The translations under genes and the position numbers were made by a program. 64,000 nucleotides of DNA from Ulota crispa (taxonomy: Eukaryota; Streptophyta; Bryopsida; Orthotrichales; Orthotrichaceae): assembly GCA_963920765.1 (NCBI GenBank), contig OY987242.1:36852002-36916001 (forward strand), in the 5' to 3' direction. Shown here one piece after another: positions 49,001 to 58,585 of the stretch (position 1 is the stretch's first letter; the number at the start of each line of letters is the position of its first letter). A model generated the notes under the pieces. It did not search any database, was not told the origin of the DNA, and saw only the letters and a list, made by a program, of their open reading frames with translations.

Positions 49001-49435
49001 ACTAAGTAAGATTGTAAACTTATCCCTAATTTGTGGTTATAATAGCTTTTCTATTCATAATGCCATAGCTATTGACAATAGGATGGAAGGGAGTACACAC
49101 TCGCAGAGAAAAGCACTTGAGAATGCAGATACCTTGACATAATGAACGTCGCTACCACAGATGCCGACCGCTTTGATGCGCACCCTCACTTGCGCAGGCC
49201 CTGTGCAAGTTCAGCAGCTTGATCACAACTAGAAACTAAGCCCTCTTGTACAGATTGAGAAAAATGCTTGAAGTGGCACAGATTAACAGTGTCTACTCTC
49301 TAGCTCTCTCAACAAATTAAGCAAGTAGGGTAGAAACAACTCACCCAAACAGTCAGGCAGCTTGTATGTTCCCAGCTGCAAGTCGTCAATTCCACAGACG
49401 AAAGCAGCTCGATTCTCCTGCTGTGCTGGCGCCAT
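43097..49435 (-). CDS. SDH: Sorbitol dehydrogenase (zinc-type polyol dehydrogenase), 6 exons
   Basis: An NAD-dependent zinc enzyme oxidising sorbitol and related polyols to ketoses. Exons 49345-49435, 49133-49200, 48046-48282, 47833-47943, 46635-47002 and 43097-43289 give 355 residues with phases closing and stop TGA, the normal family length. Catalytic zinc ligands are Cys 45 (GICGSDVHY), His 70 and Glu 71 (GHESAGVI), and Glu 156 ([10 protein letters not shown]). Structural-zinc cysteines are at 100, 103, 106 and 114 ([15 protein letters not shown]). The Rossmann glycines are GGGAIG (180-185), with Asp 204 favouring NAD over [12 protein letters not shown] (301-308) is the sorbitol-dehydrogenase substrate-side motif. 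Exon 5 is much more GC-rich than the introns, and its acceptor (ACCGAAG) is weak. Related xylitol or idonate dehydrogenase activity cannot be excluded. Confidence 0.94.
43312..43755. mobile_element. ATTAGGAAAATTTTGAGCCCTC-family MITE, intact copy (SDH intron 5)
   Basis: Left ATTAGGAAAATTTTGAGCCC, right on the complement ATTAGGAAAATTTTGAGCC. About 444 bp, non-coding. It lies only 23 bp from the last SDH exon. Related copies: 27117-27750, 34321-34620 and 45819-46053. Confidence 0.85.
44399..44520. mobile_element. GGTATGTTCACACTTGG-ended MITE, copy 3 (SDH intron 5)
   Basis: Left AAGGTATGTTCACACTTGGT, right on the complement GGTATGTTTACACTTGATGTT. 122 bp. The interior matches the two copies in the glutaredoxin introns. 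Confidence 0.85.
44945..45194. mobile_element. TTAA-type element (SDH intron 5)
   Basis: Left TTAACCCTTAAGCGTCCCAT, followed by the palindrome TTGACAGTATACTGTCGA. Right on the complement TTATCCCCTAAGCGCCCAG, so one TTAA base has changed. About 250 bp; sister of 27143-27379. Confidence 0.65.
45468..45780. mobile_element. Palindromic AGGGAAAATTTCATGGATACCC MITE, copy 2 (SDH intron 5)
   Basis: Left AGGGAAAATTTCATGGATAC, right on the complement AGGGAAAATTCCATGGATAC. The whole 313 bp is a hairpin. Cleaner termini than the copy at 41666-41980. Confidence 0.85.
45819..46053. mobile_element. ATTAGGAAAATTTTGAGCCCTC-family MITE, right-half copy (SDH intron 5)
   Basis: ATTCTATTTTACTCTATTTG through CTCAAAATTTTCCTAAT matches the right 240 bp of 43312-43755. 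The left half is missing, so this is a truncated copy. Confidence 0.75.
46433..46567. repeat. About 44-bp tandem repeat, three units (SDH intron 5)
   Basis: Units start ATGACATCATTGACACAAGTA and end GGATGGAGACACTAA. They lie about 65 bp from SDH exon 5. A shorter CACCCATAACCATCACTTTG duplication precedes it (46345-46410). Confidence 0.8.
47060..47088. repeat. Poly-A run in SDH intron 4
   Basis: A homopolymer of about 29 A on the plus strand, close to the SDH exon 5 acceptor. On the gene strand it is a T-run within the intron. Length may be unreliable in assembly. Confidence 0.8.
47171..47414. repeat. 30-bp minisatellite, eight units (SDH intron 4)
   Basis: The unit is ATCATGGGCTCGCTCAAGGG followed by TGCATCCACG, with few differences between units. 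Because 30 is divisible by three and the unit lacks stops, several frames on both strands are open through the array. Located in an intron, so not considered coding. Confidence 0.9.
48355..48822. mobile_element. Stowaway-like MITE, copy 1 (SDH intron 2)
   Basis: Left TACTCCCTCTGTTCCTCTAAAA, right on the complement with ACTCCGTCTGTCCCTCTAAA. TA at the edges and CTCCCTC starts fit the Stowaway group of Tc1/mariner MITEs. About 468 bp. Inner AAGCTTCCT and GGAGCC blocks are shared with the copies at 49584 and 60135. Confidence 0.8.
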
Positions 49436-49583
49436 GGCTGTTACAATTTCCACTCTGCAGTCAAGCCAACACAAAAAAACAAGGTTTACAACTTTGGACT
49501 TATGTTGAAGGTGCACACACAAAGGCTCGCCATCAACTATTTGAAAGAGAAATCAGGCGACATACTGACAGTTCTAAAAGCAA

Positions 49584-50002
49584 TACTTCCTCTGTCCCTC
49601 TAAAAAGCTCCAAATCAGACACATTTCTTGTACCACTACAAAGCTCCCTTTTGCTGATTTCAAATGCTGAGAAAGCATTTGCCATGTTCAATGATCTCAT
49701 GGGGGCAAGTTAAGCAATTAGGAGAGATTCCTCTCCTAGCAAGCTTGGCCTTGCCCATATGAGGTATCATTGTTTTTACTAATCTTTAAATCATCAATAA
49801 TGAGAAGCTAGTAGCATGCACAAATATGGTATTTTTTGCATGAAATTTGGGTGCCCAATCAACATCAAAACTAAAGATTTTACATACATTTGATAGATGG
49901 TAAATTGATTCTAGAATGCATGTATCACTAGCAGAAAGACTAAAAACGTTAATCCTTTGTAAGGAAGCTTTTTGGACGTTTTTAGAGGGACAGAGGCAGT
50001 AT
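49584..50002. mobile_element. Stowaway-like MITE, copy 2 (upstream of SDH)
   Basis: Left TACTTCCTCTGTCCCTCTAAAA, right on the complement TACTGCCTCTGTCCCTCTAAAA. About 419 bp with TA at both edges. Lies 150 bp before the SDH start, so it could affect the promoter. Confidence 0.85.
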
Positions 50003-50078
50003 ATAACAGTCAGAGGTGGAGTAACGAACGGTGCACCAATTAAAATGGCTGTGAAAAGACCGGCCTAGCTCTTGGGAC

Positions 50079-50283
50079 TCAGCAAAAGTAAGAGGAATAT
50101 GTAGCACTGATCTCCACGGGTGGGCCGTCGGAGTAGGTGAATCCTCGTGACGAATTGAGGTCACATGCACACTGTCCACTTCGACAAACAGAAACAGGGT
50201 AGTTGAGATACAGTACCGCGCAATCTAGACAAATCCCTGAGCAGCCACTTGGCGAAGTTAGGCCACTGGGCAAGTTAATTGTA
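50079..50283 (-). pseudogene. Orphan cysteine-rich terminal-exon-like segment
   Basis: After a plausible acceptor (CTTATACTGCCAG) an open stretch of about 67 codons ends in TGA. It has seven cysteines (C-x3-C-x2-C-x11-C-x4-C-x-C, and a last residue Cys) around SGCSGICLDC and VCRSGQCACD, and ends ISATYSSYFC. It has no ATG and I see no upstream exon. I do not recognise it. It may be the last exon of a broken or very spread gene, or chance. Confidence 0.3.
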
Positions 50284-50877
50284 CTGGCAGTATAAGAGCA
50301 CTATCTCTCGCTCCCCGCTTGCTGTGCATCCCCTCTCGCTGTGCATCCCCTCTCGTCCTCACTCTCCGTGAAAAAATTCTGGGAACACCATATTAGGTAA
50401 GTTGGGAAAAACGGTACATTTTGGGACTTTTCACAATTTCCGCCATTTTGTACATTTTAGCATATTACAAAAAAATAAGCATGCATTTTCTTGTACAATA
50501 GTGAAGTCTCAATGATTACCTCCAAGAACTTTGATAATTATAATTTTGAGCAATAGCTATGCTGGGATTAAAGTGGAGTACAAAATGGTCCCTTTGTTTT
50601 TCCCAATTTACCTACTATGGTGCTCGGGGTTCCGGACTTGGCTTGTGCTTCTAGAATGGAGGTGAATTTTGCAGTTTCTACTCTGAGAAGACATTTTGGG
50701 GGTAAGAGTTGTGCGACACTAGATTTGGAGACTTGCTTGTGACATGGTTCAGGAAGTGTGACGTCGCCTGTTGAGTTTCGTTACTTTCATGCCAGCGTGA
50801 CCAGCGTAATATTTTTGTATTAATTCATTCTTAGGGCCTGTTTGCATGCGGGTGGCGTTCCTGGCTTCTGGCTCCAA

Positions 50878-50929
50878 CTGCATGGGCTGCATGGGCTGCA
50901 CGGGCTGCACGGGCTGCACGGGCTGCATG
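50878..50929. repeat. GGGCTGCAT/C short tandem array
   Basis: Five units of about nine bases (CATGGGCTG, then CACGGGCTG repeats). It lies about 45 bp after GGGCCTGTTTGCATG (50834-50848), which resembles the terminus of hAT-type MITEs, though no partner end was found. Confidence 0.75.
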
Positions 50930-51559
50930 ATCCCTAAAGATCGAAGCCCAAGTTCTCGAGATGTTGTTTGGTCTTCTACCTTCAGCCAGCTTTCTGTTCT
51001 ACCGTCATCTCTGCCTCGTTTCTACAAAACCGAATTGGCTTCGTGAGAAGCAAATGCAGAAGCATATTCTGTACAAGTTATTATTTTGTAAAACACTTCT
51101 TTTCTTACGGTAGATTTTTTATTGCTTTCATGTGTAGAGTGTTTGTTTTTATGAAAGGGCTTGGGTGTGCCTCGAGAGCCCGGTTTTTGTTTTCGAGTGG
51201 ATGTTTGATTTCCAGGCACATGGACTCTAGGCTGAGACAGCTATTGGCTAGGGAATTGGGTTGGGAAGTGACCGATTCTCACCTTTTACTTCCACAGCCT
51301 CAAGACAACCCAGTATTTGTGTGAATATTTGTGTGAATGGCAGACACTCCTTGGATGAGGGAAGGCATTTTATGCTCCATTGCATAAGTCATATTTTACA
51401 TTTCTAATGTTTTTTGTTTGTAGGTGATTGACCATGATTGAACAAAATTCAATTAGGAGGTCAGTCAAATTGTGGAAATAACATTGGTAGCAATTCTGTG
51501 ATCCGTTGGGTTATTTCTCCATAACAAGGCTTTATCTTCAAGATGCCTAATCCATAATG

Positions 51560-52435
51560 TACAGTCGGGTACCGGGTGGTTACGAATGACTAATTTGAGC
51601 CAGTCACCCTTTTTTGTCAAAACATGGAGTATAATTGGTCCATCTTGGTAGGAAAATTTATCCTCGCATTCCTATGCAATACAAAGCAAGTATACCAAAT
51701 TTCAGTTCCTAAAAATCAAAATTCCATTTTTGGTGTATTGTTTTGTAAGAAATTCATGGTTTTACATGATAATTTATTGAAAAGTAATGGTGATGAATTT
51801 TTGAGATTTGATTCTGTGGACATGTAGGAAACATCCATATGCACATCTTCCATGCTTAAAAATACTCCCCTAAGTAACAATTTTTTTACCAACAATAGAT
51901 TCAATGAAACTTGTGATAGGCCCAAATTTTGTAAAATACATATTTTTGTTTTTCAACTAGTTTTCATCAAGTAAACAAAATATGATGTTTAGAGATACAA
52001 ACTTAGTTACAATATTTGAATCAAACAACAAAACTTAATTTTCATAGAAAAATATGTATTTTACAAAATTTGGGCCTATCACAAGTTTCATTGAATCTAT
52101 TGTTGGTAAAAAATTTGTTACTTAGGGGAGTATATTTAAGCATGGAAGATGTGCATATGGATGTTTCCTACATGTCCACGGAATCAAATCTCAAAAATTC
52201 ATCACCATTACTTTTCAATAAATTATCATGTAAAACCATGAATTTCTTACAAAACAATGCACCAAAAATGGAGTTTCGATTTTTAGGAACTGAAATTTGG
52301 TATACTTGCTATGTATTGCATAAGGATGCGAGGATAAATTTTCCTACCAAGATGGACCAATTATACTCCATGTTTTGACAAGAAAAGGTGAGTGGCTCAA
52401 ACTGGCCATTTCTAACCACCCGGTACCTGACTGTA
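51560..52435. mobile_element. Large palindromic Tc1/mariner-like element
   Basis: TA-CAGTCGGGTACCGGGTGG at the left and its inverse (TA-CAGTCAGGTACCGGGTGG on the complement) at the right. The arms of about 385 bp are near-identical inverted copies (for example GGAAACATCCATATGCACAT facing ATGTGCATATGGATGTTTCC). They leave a roughly 100-bp loop around 51990. No transposase seen. Confidence 0.85.
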
Positions 52436-53935
52436 CACTGCCCTTCAACACGTTCTTGAGTTCTTTGAGATTTAGCTAGACAACAATTAATGGTGAAGAA
52501 CAATAATTGAACGTCTCAAAAATTAAGGAAATTCCACAAGGCTATATGCTAGAAATCTCAAGCCACATACCTACAAATCATATTAATGGAAAAAATACTA
52601 GCAAGATTATGGGACTTGTTATTGTTTGATAAAGTTGAAATAATGACTAGTTGATTTTTAAGAAGTAAAGAATTTGTTGGATGGCATTGTAAGCTAAAGC
52701 ATAAATGTAACTAATCATCCCTAAAAGTAAGATCAAGATTTGACATGGTGTGATCCAAGTTCTATGCTTCAAATAAAACCTTGTGTACCACTTTTTTGTG
52801 AAAGGTTCTCCTCATGGTTGGAAATAACTCTTACTCATGTCTTTTTTGAATGATGGGTATTAAAATTTACTTGAATAAATCCAATACATGTGGAACTAAA
52901 CCAAATAAAGTGCTAGATATGGTCACATTTTTCTATCAAAAATTAAAATCACCTTTTTCACTAGAGAATGAAACAATAACCTATAACTAATCTATTGTTG
53001 CATTAAAATCTCATAAATCATTCATCAACTTTGATACCACTAAACAATAAGGAGATTAAATATAGGCATCCAATTTACATGAATAACCTTTGCCATGGAA
53101 AAGTGTGCATCTTCTCTAATTTTATTCAATATAAAGAATTGTTACAAAAAGAAATTGGATTAGATTAAGTGTCCATATACGACTTGACTTCTATTACGGA
53201 TGGAGTTGAAGAAGAATAAAATTAACAAAAACCTTGTCATTGTATCATTACCAAATGACCCTTCAACATATGAAAACTTAGGTTTAGTATATGCTCAAAT
53301 GTCATTAATTGTATTCTCTCTAATTATACACTAGAAAACATCTACATGTTCAATTTTATGTACTTTTAAAAACAATTGATTTGGAGAGGGATTGTGTATA
53401 GACATTTATTTCCAAAAGGATCATTGGTAAAAAGGACTTTTTTCATTGCGGCTTTGGTTGCTAAAATGAAGAAAAAACTCTAAACAACTAGAATTGCTCT
53501 TCAAAGTAGAAATAGTTGAAAGGAGACAAAATTCAATCCATCATGTTGGATACAAGAATATGTAAAGAGTATGGGTTGAGGTTTTAAAACTAGCTTAATT
53601 TTTGAAAAAATCTTTGAAACTAATCTAACAGATTCTAAGATTTTAGATTAATTTGTTTAATCATCTTTAATGGCACAAATTGCAATTGTATACTTTCTAA
53701 ACATCCACATAGTGTCATGTTTAACTATACATTCAATCATGCATGTTAAGTTACTATATGAGCATGAAAAGATGCTTCAAGAAGCACATCTATTCTTAGA
53801 AATAATCATCCATTATAGGATGGGCACACTTTTCCCCTAAACATCTTGATTTTTTTTTATGATTTAGTGTATTGTAAAGATGCATTATAAACAAGTTTGT
53901 TAATTATAACTAATTATGAACTACCCAATTAAAAA

Positions 53936-54390
53936 GGGATTGATATACACACATAGGGGATAACTATACCGACACCGGGAGGGGGATATATTTTAGATAT
54001 TTACCATCAACAAGTTACATATGAAAAATTTGGATTTAGAGACCTTGATTTAGTTTAGAACCTCAAAGGTAATTACAATGGAACAACACCTAATAGAAAA
54101 TCTTAGTTTTTTTTACAAACAAGGTTATAAGTAATAATTTGCCCCTAGCTAAGCTATTCCACTTAGAGATAATTTGCCCCTAGCTAAGCTATTCCACTTA
54201 GAGCTGTTCAATAGATACCTCCTTTTGGGTTCAAGTATTGAGGTTTCTAAATCTAATCTGAATTCAAGTTTTCCAAATAATCGAATCTGAATTCAAGTTT
54301 TCCAAATAATCGAATCTGAATTCAATATCTAAAATTTACACCCCGATGTCCATAGAACAATCCCCGGGTGTGGCTATATCAATCCCCTAA
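53936..54390. mobile_element. GGGAATTGATATGTGCACA-family element with internal duplications
   Basis: Left AGGGATTGATATACACACAT, right on the complement TTAGGGGATTGATATAGCC. Inside, a 36-bp block (TTTGCCCCTAGCTAAGC with CTATTCCACTTAGAG) is duplicated in tandem at 54136-54207, and a 28-bp block (AATCTGAATTCAAGTTTTCC) at 54256-54315. About 455 bp. Confidence 0.7.
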
Positions 54391-55333
54391 AACAATTCTA
54401 TTCTTTATTTACAAAAAGGTTGAAGAGACAACATAAAAAAATTGAAAAGAGATTTCTTTTCTGAGGCACATTTTGGCCTATGAAAGAGTTTTACAAACTT
54501 TTCACACTGTTTCTCGTCCCATTTGTTGGAAAGAAAGTGGAAAGAAGTTGGTGGAACTGAGGCTCGAAGTTAGGTCAAATAAAATGCTCAACCGAGGTGT
54601 TGAATAAAGTCCTTCGTTTTTGGCTCTACAACTTCAAATATGTGCTTTTGTGTAGGCATACTCATTGAACCTGAGCTAGGAACATAACATGAATTGCGAA
54701 GTCCCAACTTTCAACTCTTTCATACAAAGTTGAACATAATATGAACAACCCGTTACTCAATTGGCAGAAGGACCAAAACGAAAACTAGATACTAGAATGA
54801 TGCATCACTTATTGCTTAAGTGTTGAACATCGGAATGATCTGATGCATAGTTTCTACAGAGCAAGGTATAATGTGCAATACGTTCCATTGTCTAGAAAAT
54901 GAACTATATGGTAAATTCGGTTTAGAAGCGTCTCATGTAATTTCTTCAACTCTTTACTTGAACGAGGACCTGTTGTAATAGGCATCAAAACTTGTGGGAC
55001 AATATCATTCAAAACATTGGACCAAAACATTGACAAACAGTTCCAATTTCGAGCACCATACCATCTTCCCAGCACTGAAAACTGACTCCAAGAGAGAGAT
55101 AGTGCAGGTGCAAAGCAAAAGCAGGTACAACATCAACCGAGACGGAATGCCAAGTGTACGAATGGGCTATGTACAACTGTATTAAAAGCAATTGTAAATT
55201 ACAACAACAAAAAATCCGCAGCATAACACTCACTGTCTACTGACGGCAGGCAATCCACTACTAGAATCCACAGTCTCTGCAATTTGAAACCTCAAATCAT
55301 TTCAAACACAAAAACCTCCTTGGTAGTAGTAGC

Positions 55334-56185
55334 TCATGTACTACTCACATGATGCAGCTTCTCCTTGGTCTCTCCGTCCGGTAAGTCTTGATCCGGCAAC
55401 GCAACCATAAACGTAGGCACTCCTTCATGATGCTCGCCTTGTTGCGCCTTGCTGAACACCTCTTCAGAATCAAACTGTTGCGTCTCACCAGACTCATCAG
55501 TACCCTTTCCAGCAACATCAGAGACAACCACCTTGTTGACTTCCTCGGGGATCTCCTGGTCTGGCAAGGCGACCAAGAAGGTCGGCACACCGCCATGGTG
55601 TTCCCCTTGTTGCGCATTACTAAAGACCTCCTCAGAATCCAGACCTTTTTCAGAAGCCTTAGTAGTAGTCTCTTCTGCAGTCACATGATGCAGATTTTCT
55701 TTGGTCCCCTCGTCAGGTAAGTCTTGGTCCGGCAATGCAACTAGAAATGTGGGCACGCCCTCATGATGTGCTCCTTGCTGTGCATTGCTGAACACCTCTT
55801 CGGAATCAAAAAACTCTCCACCAGGAGTATCCGACGTGGCTGTTCCTTTTGTCACTACTGCAGGAATGTCTTCGTCTGGCAATGCAGCTAGAAATGTGGG
55901 CACTCCACCATGGTGCTCTTCTTCATGCCCTGCCAGACTGCTCAAGTCGGTCGGCTGTTGCCCAACCGGTGAGGAAGGCTTGGTGACGACCGGCTCTTCC
56001 TGTGAAGCCGGTGCAGCTGCAGGCGCATCAGCAACAGTCTTGCTTGAAACTGCAGTGTCTGGAGTGGTGGCGGTGGTGGGTGCGGCTTCTTTCACTGTGT
56101 TGTAGCCCATGTGAAGCGTCTCTTTGATTTTCTGCAGAAATCCAGGGTGCTCTGCCCCGGGAGTGTCCTCATGAACGTTTGCCAT
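55334..56185 (-). CDS. Four-repeat disordered protein with dehydrin-like N-terminus
   Basis: I do not recognise a named family. A single open frame of 283 residues starts at an ATG preceded by a probable 5' UTR intron acceptor (TTGTACAG). Residues 12-26 (EHPGFLQKIKETLHMG) resemble a dehydrin K-segment. An Ala/Pro/Thr-rich linker follows. Then four modules have cores HHGGVPTFLAALPDEDIP (91), HHEGVPTFLVALPDQDLP (140), HHGGVPTFLVALPDQEIP (196) and HHEGVPTFMVALPDQDLP (252). The last three are each preceded by DSEEVFSNAQQG or a close variant. The protein is acidic, has no cysteine, and no signal peptide or membrane segment is seen, so probably cytosolic or nuclear and largely disordered. Two ABRE-type motifs lie about 830 bp upstream. 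A GTGAGT just before the stop could be a donor, so the C-terminal VSST is uncertain. A desiccation/ABA role is inference. Confidence 0.75.
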   Translation of the reverse strand: MANVHEDTPGAEHPGFLQKIKETLHMGYNTVKEAAPTTATTPDTAVSSKTVADAPAAAPASQEEPVVTKPSSPVGQQPTDLSSLAGHEEEHHGGVPTFLAALPDEDIPAVVTKGTATSDTPGGEFFDSEEVFSNAQQGAHHEGVPTFLVALPDQDLPDEGTKENLHHVTAEETTTKASEKGLDSEEVFSNAQQGEHHGGVPTFLVALPDQEIPEEVNKVVVSDVAGKGTDESGETQQFDSEEVFSKAQQGEHHEGVPTFMVALPDQDLPDGETKEKLHHVSST

Positions 56186-57009
56186 ATTTTCTCAAAACCT
56201 GTACAAGCAATTATTAGGCTGTTAGATCAACAAGCACCCTAAAAAGCATGTTTTTTGAGCCACAACATACCAACCATAAAATTAGGTCACGTGCAATACA
56301 CGGGTTCAGATCGAAATGCAGATCTCTAAAACCAGAGTAGAAAATCTCCTAAAACACCAGAACTCCGCCTCCCAATGACACCAACAGTAACCTATCTGTT
56401 CAATAGGCTTGACTTGGATCTACTAGTAAGCGGTGTAAGCATGACTAGACTAATTAGTTATGTCCGATCCTCTTCAAATGGGGTTGTCTACGATTCCTCC
56501 CCCCCCCCCCCGCATAAGAAATTCAAACAAAGTGATCATAGACATAATCTCAAAAGGTTCGGCTTTTGCAGCCACAAGTGAGCTTTTATAGTGCAAATGC
56601 ATTCTTAGCAACCTCCCAAATGAAAGCGTACTACTATCTAGTGAGTTGAGTGTTTCAAATGATGCAAAAACTATCCTCCAGCACCGTAAAACCCTCTTTA
56701 AGTGCCAAACCGAGCTGCTTGTCTGCACGATTACATCAACGACAAGTGCAAAACGGGATGCGAAAGAAAAAGGGATTCAAATAAAGTAGTACCCAATTAC
56801 CCACCTGAAGGAGAGCAGGGGGATAGCGATGCTGTTGCTGCAGCTAAGAAGTGAAACGCAAAAGACTGTGCCAGAAAAACAGAGCGATGGAGGGTCGAGG
56901 CGGATCAGATGGGAATGGGACGTAGCTGGAGGGGAACCTACTTGAAGATGGTGAAGTGCGGGGACGGAAGGCCTTGACAGGGCCGGCACTGGGCTTTCTC
57001 TTGGAGCTC

Positions 57010-57030
57010 GCCACGTATTGGCGACGTGTC
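57010..57030. promoter_or_regulatory. Paired ABRE (ACGTG) motifs
   Basis: GCCACGTA (ACGTGGC on the minus strand) and GACGTGTC lie eight bases apart. Both match the abscisic-acid response element core ACGTG(G/T)C. They sit in the GC-rich upstream region of the repeat protein and, with the 5' UTR intron, at a plausible promoter distance. Paired ABREs commonly confer ABA and dehydration response in land plants. Confidence 0.55.
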
Positions 57031-57218
57031 GCACTGTCAGGGGAAACCCAATCATACGGCTACCGGCCCAGTCACGGATGAGCTTGGTTTCCAAGTTCTC
57101 ATTGTAACCTTGCTGACGGTATCAGTCACAGTACGTCACCACTTTTTTCATTCAGTATTCCCAAGTGTAACTAACTTAATTGTAGCAACCCTTCCACCAA
57201 AAAAACCTTTTCTTATAA

Positions 57219-57451
57219 GGTAGAGTGCTCTAATTCGATGTGGTGTCCTAAAATGGTGTACTTCAATTGACATTGTTCCTTTAAATATCTATTATTGTCA
57301 TTCATGGGTTAGGTGTGCTTAGCAAATTAAGTTAACTTGCTAAGCCCACCTAACCCATGAATGACAATAATATATATTTGAAGGAACCATGTTAGCCATT
57401 CCTAGAAGTGCACCATTTTAGGGCACCACATCAAATTAGAGCACACTACTT
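57219..57451. mobile_element. Hairpin MITE of the GTGCTCTAATTTGAT family (intact copy)
   Basis: Left GTAGAGTGCTCTAATTCGATG, right on the complement AGTAGTGTGCTCTAATTTGATG. Inner TAAAATGGTGTACTTC / GAAGTGCACCATTTTA and the core GCTTAGCAAATTAAGTTAAC make the full 233 bp a hairpin. It is the reference for the split copy at 31250-32730. Confidence 0.85.
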
Positions 57452-58585
57452 TAGTTACAAAGAGTTGGAATACCCATGAACGCAAACTTGAAGTTTCTCC
57501 ATACTATACTCATAGGATAGAAATATTCTACCTTTGCTAGAAGTTCAAAATTCAACAAATAACTTTGTAATGAAGAAATCAACATTTACAAGTGAATACA
57601 ACTATAAACAATTACAAATAAACTGGTTGGAGAAAGAGAAAGTCTTGTAAGCCAAGCAATCACTTTGAATAAGGGGAAGGTCTTTACTAATGCTTAAATT
57701 AGCTTTTCTTTGAATGCAACTCTAAGTCTTTAGATATACTTGTCACTATTGTATTCACCTGAACGCTTTTTAAACCTTATTGGCAATTTGGAAAAGACTC
57801 CAAATCACCTCATTTTGAATATCTTATAGATCAATTATAAATCTTCCAAAATCCAACCTTGTAGACTGCTTGGACATCAGAGGAACAAATAATGAATTGT
57901 TTGGTGTTGAGAGCACAATACGGGTGCAAGAATTATAACGCCGAATGTGCAATACACTTTGGGTAGAAGGCCCAAAGGGGCTAATTTGGGGAAACCCCGG
58001 ACCCGCATGTACTACACTTTGAACCAACCTCAAAACTACTTATATATTTCTACTATAATACTTATATATTTCTACTGTAATATACAGGGTCCAACTAAGA
58101 GCATCTACGCCAGTCTGGGAGCTTTCAAAGCCCCTTGGTCTCCACCCATGCTCTTCAAAAAGGTGGCCTTGCACTCCAACACACCTCATAAATAATCAAT
58201 TAACTACTTATCAAAGAAAGTAGAGGATAAAGGCTCACTAAACTTAGGATGTGTAATGATGAATAGTGTCTTGAAGGGCCCTTGCTAGACACAAAGAGAG
58301 GGTTTTGAGAGGGGCCACAACACTTTTCATCCACTTTGAGCGTGTTTGAGCCACCGGTGGAGATGCCCTAACAACTGGACTGGGTGCCGCACTCCATCCC
58401 TTCTACATCACTGTAACATGTGGGAACGCTACTGGGAAGCCGCCCTTCAGAATCTATGCATATGTAAACCTGGGGTACATCTGCCACTTTCATATATCTA
58501 CCCTCCCCTTACAAGGTCCCGTCCATCCTGTCGCTAGTATCATACATTGCCTGATGAACTGCACAAAACTGAAACCCAGGTTGCG

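Larger units (their letters stand above)
49436..55333. other. Region upstream of SDH, no complete gene
   Basis: The SDH promoter and possibly a 5' untranslated exon (a CTGCAG acceptor-like site lies just before the start codon). Then a Stowaway-like copy, a cysteine-rich open segment (50079-50283), a short GGGCTGCAT array (50878-50929), an 876-bp palindromic element and a GGGAATTGATAT element, all listed separately. The rest, especially 52440-53930, is AT-rich with nothing recognised. Confidence 0.55.
56186..58585. other. Upstream region of repeat-protein gene and 3' flank of DUF810 gene
   Basis: On the minus strand a 5' UTR intron is likely, with acceptor at about 56199 and donor CTTCAG|GTGGGT at about 56806. 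A C-run lies at 56499-56510. GC-rich promoter-like sequence runs 56810-57110, with ABRE motifs at 57010-57030. A hairpin MITE occupies 57219-57451. 57452-58585 is AT-rich, with GC-richer sequence from 58330 that may include the DUF810 3' UTR. No other gene is supported. Confidence 0.5.

Noticed and set aside
51624..52378. Two related 67-120-codon frames
   Set aside because: They are the two arms of the palindromic mariner-like element read in opposite directions.
56777..57094. 105-codon minus-strand frame upstream of the repeat protein
   Set aside because: It spans the presumed promoter and a likely 5' UTR exon with a donor site, and shows no family similarity.
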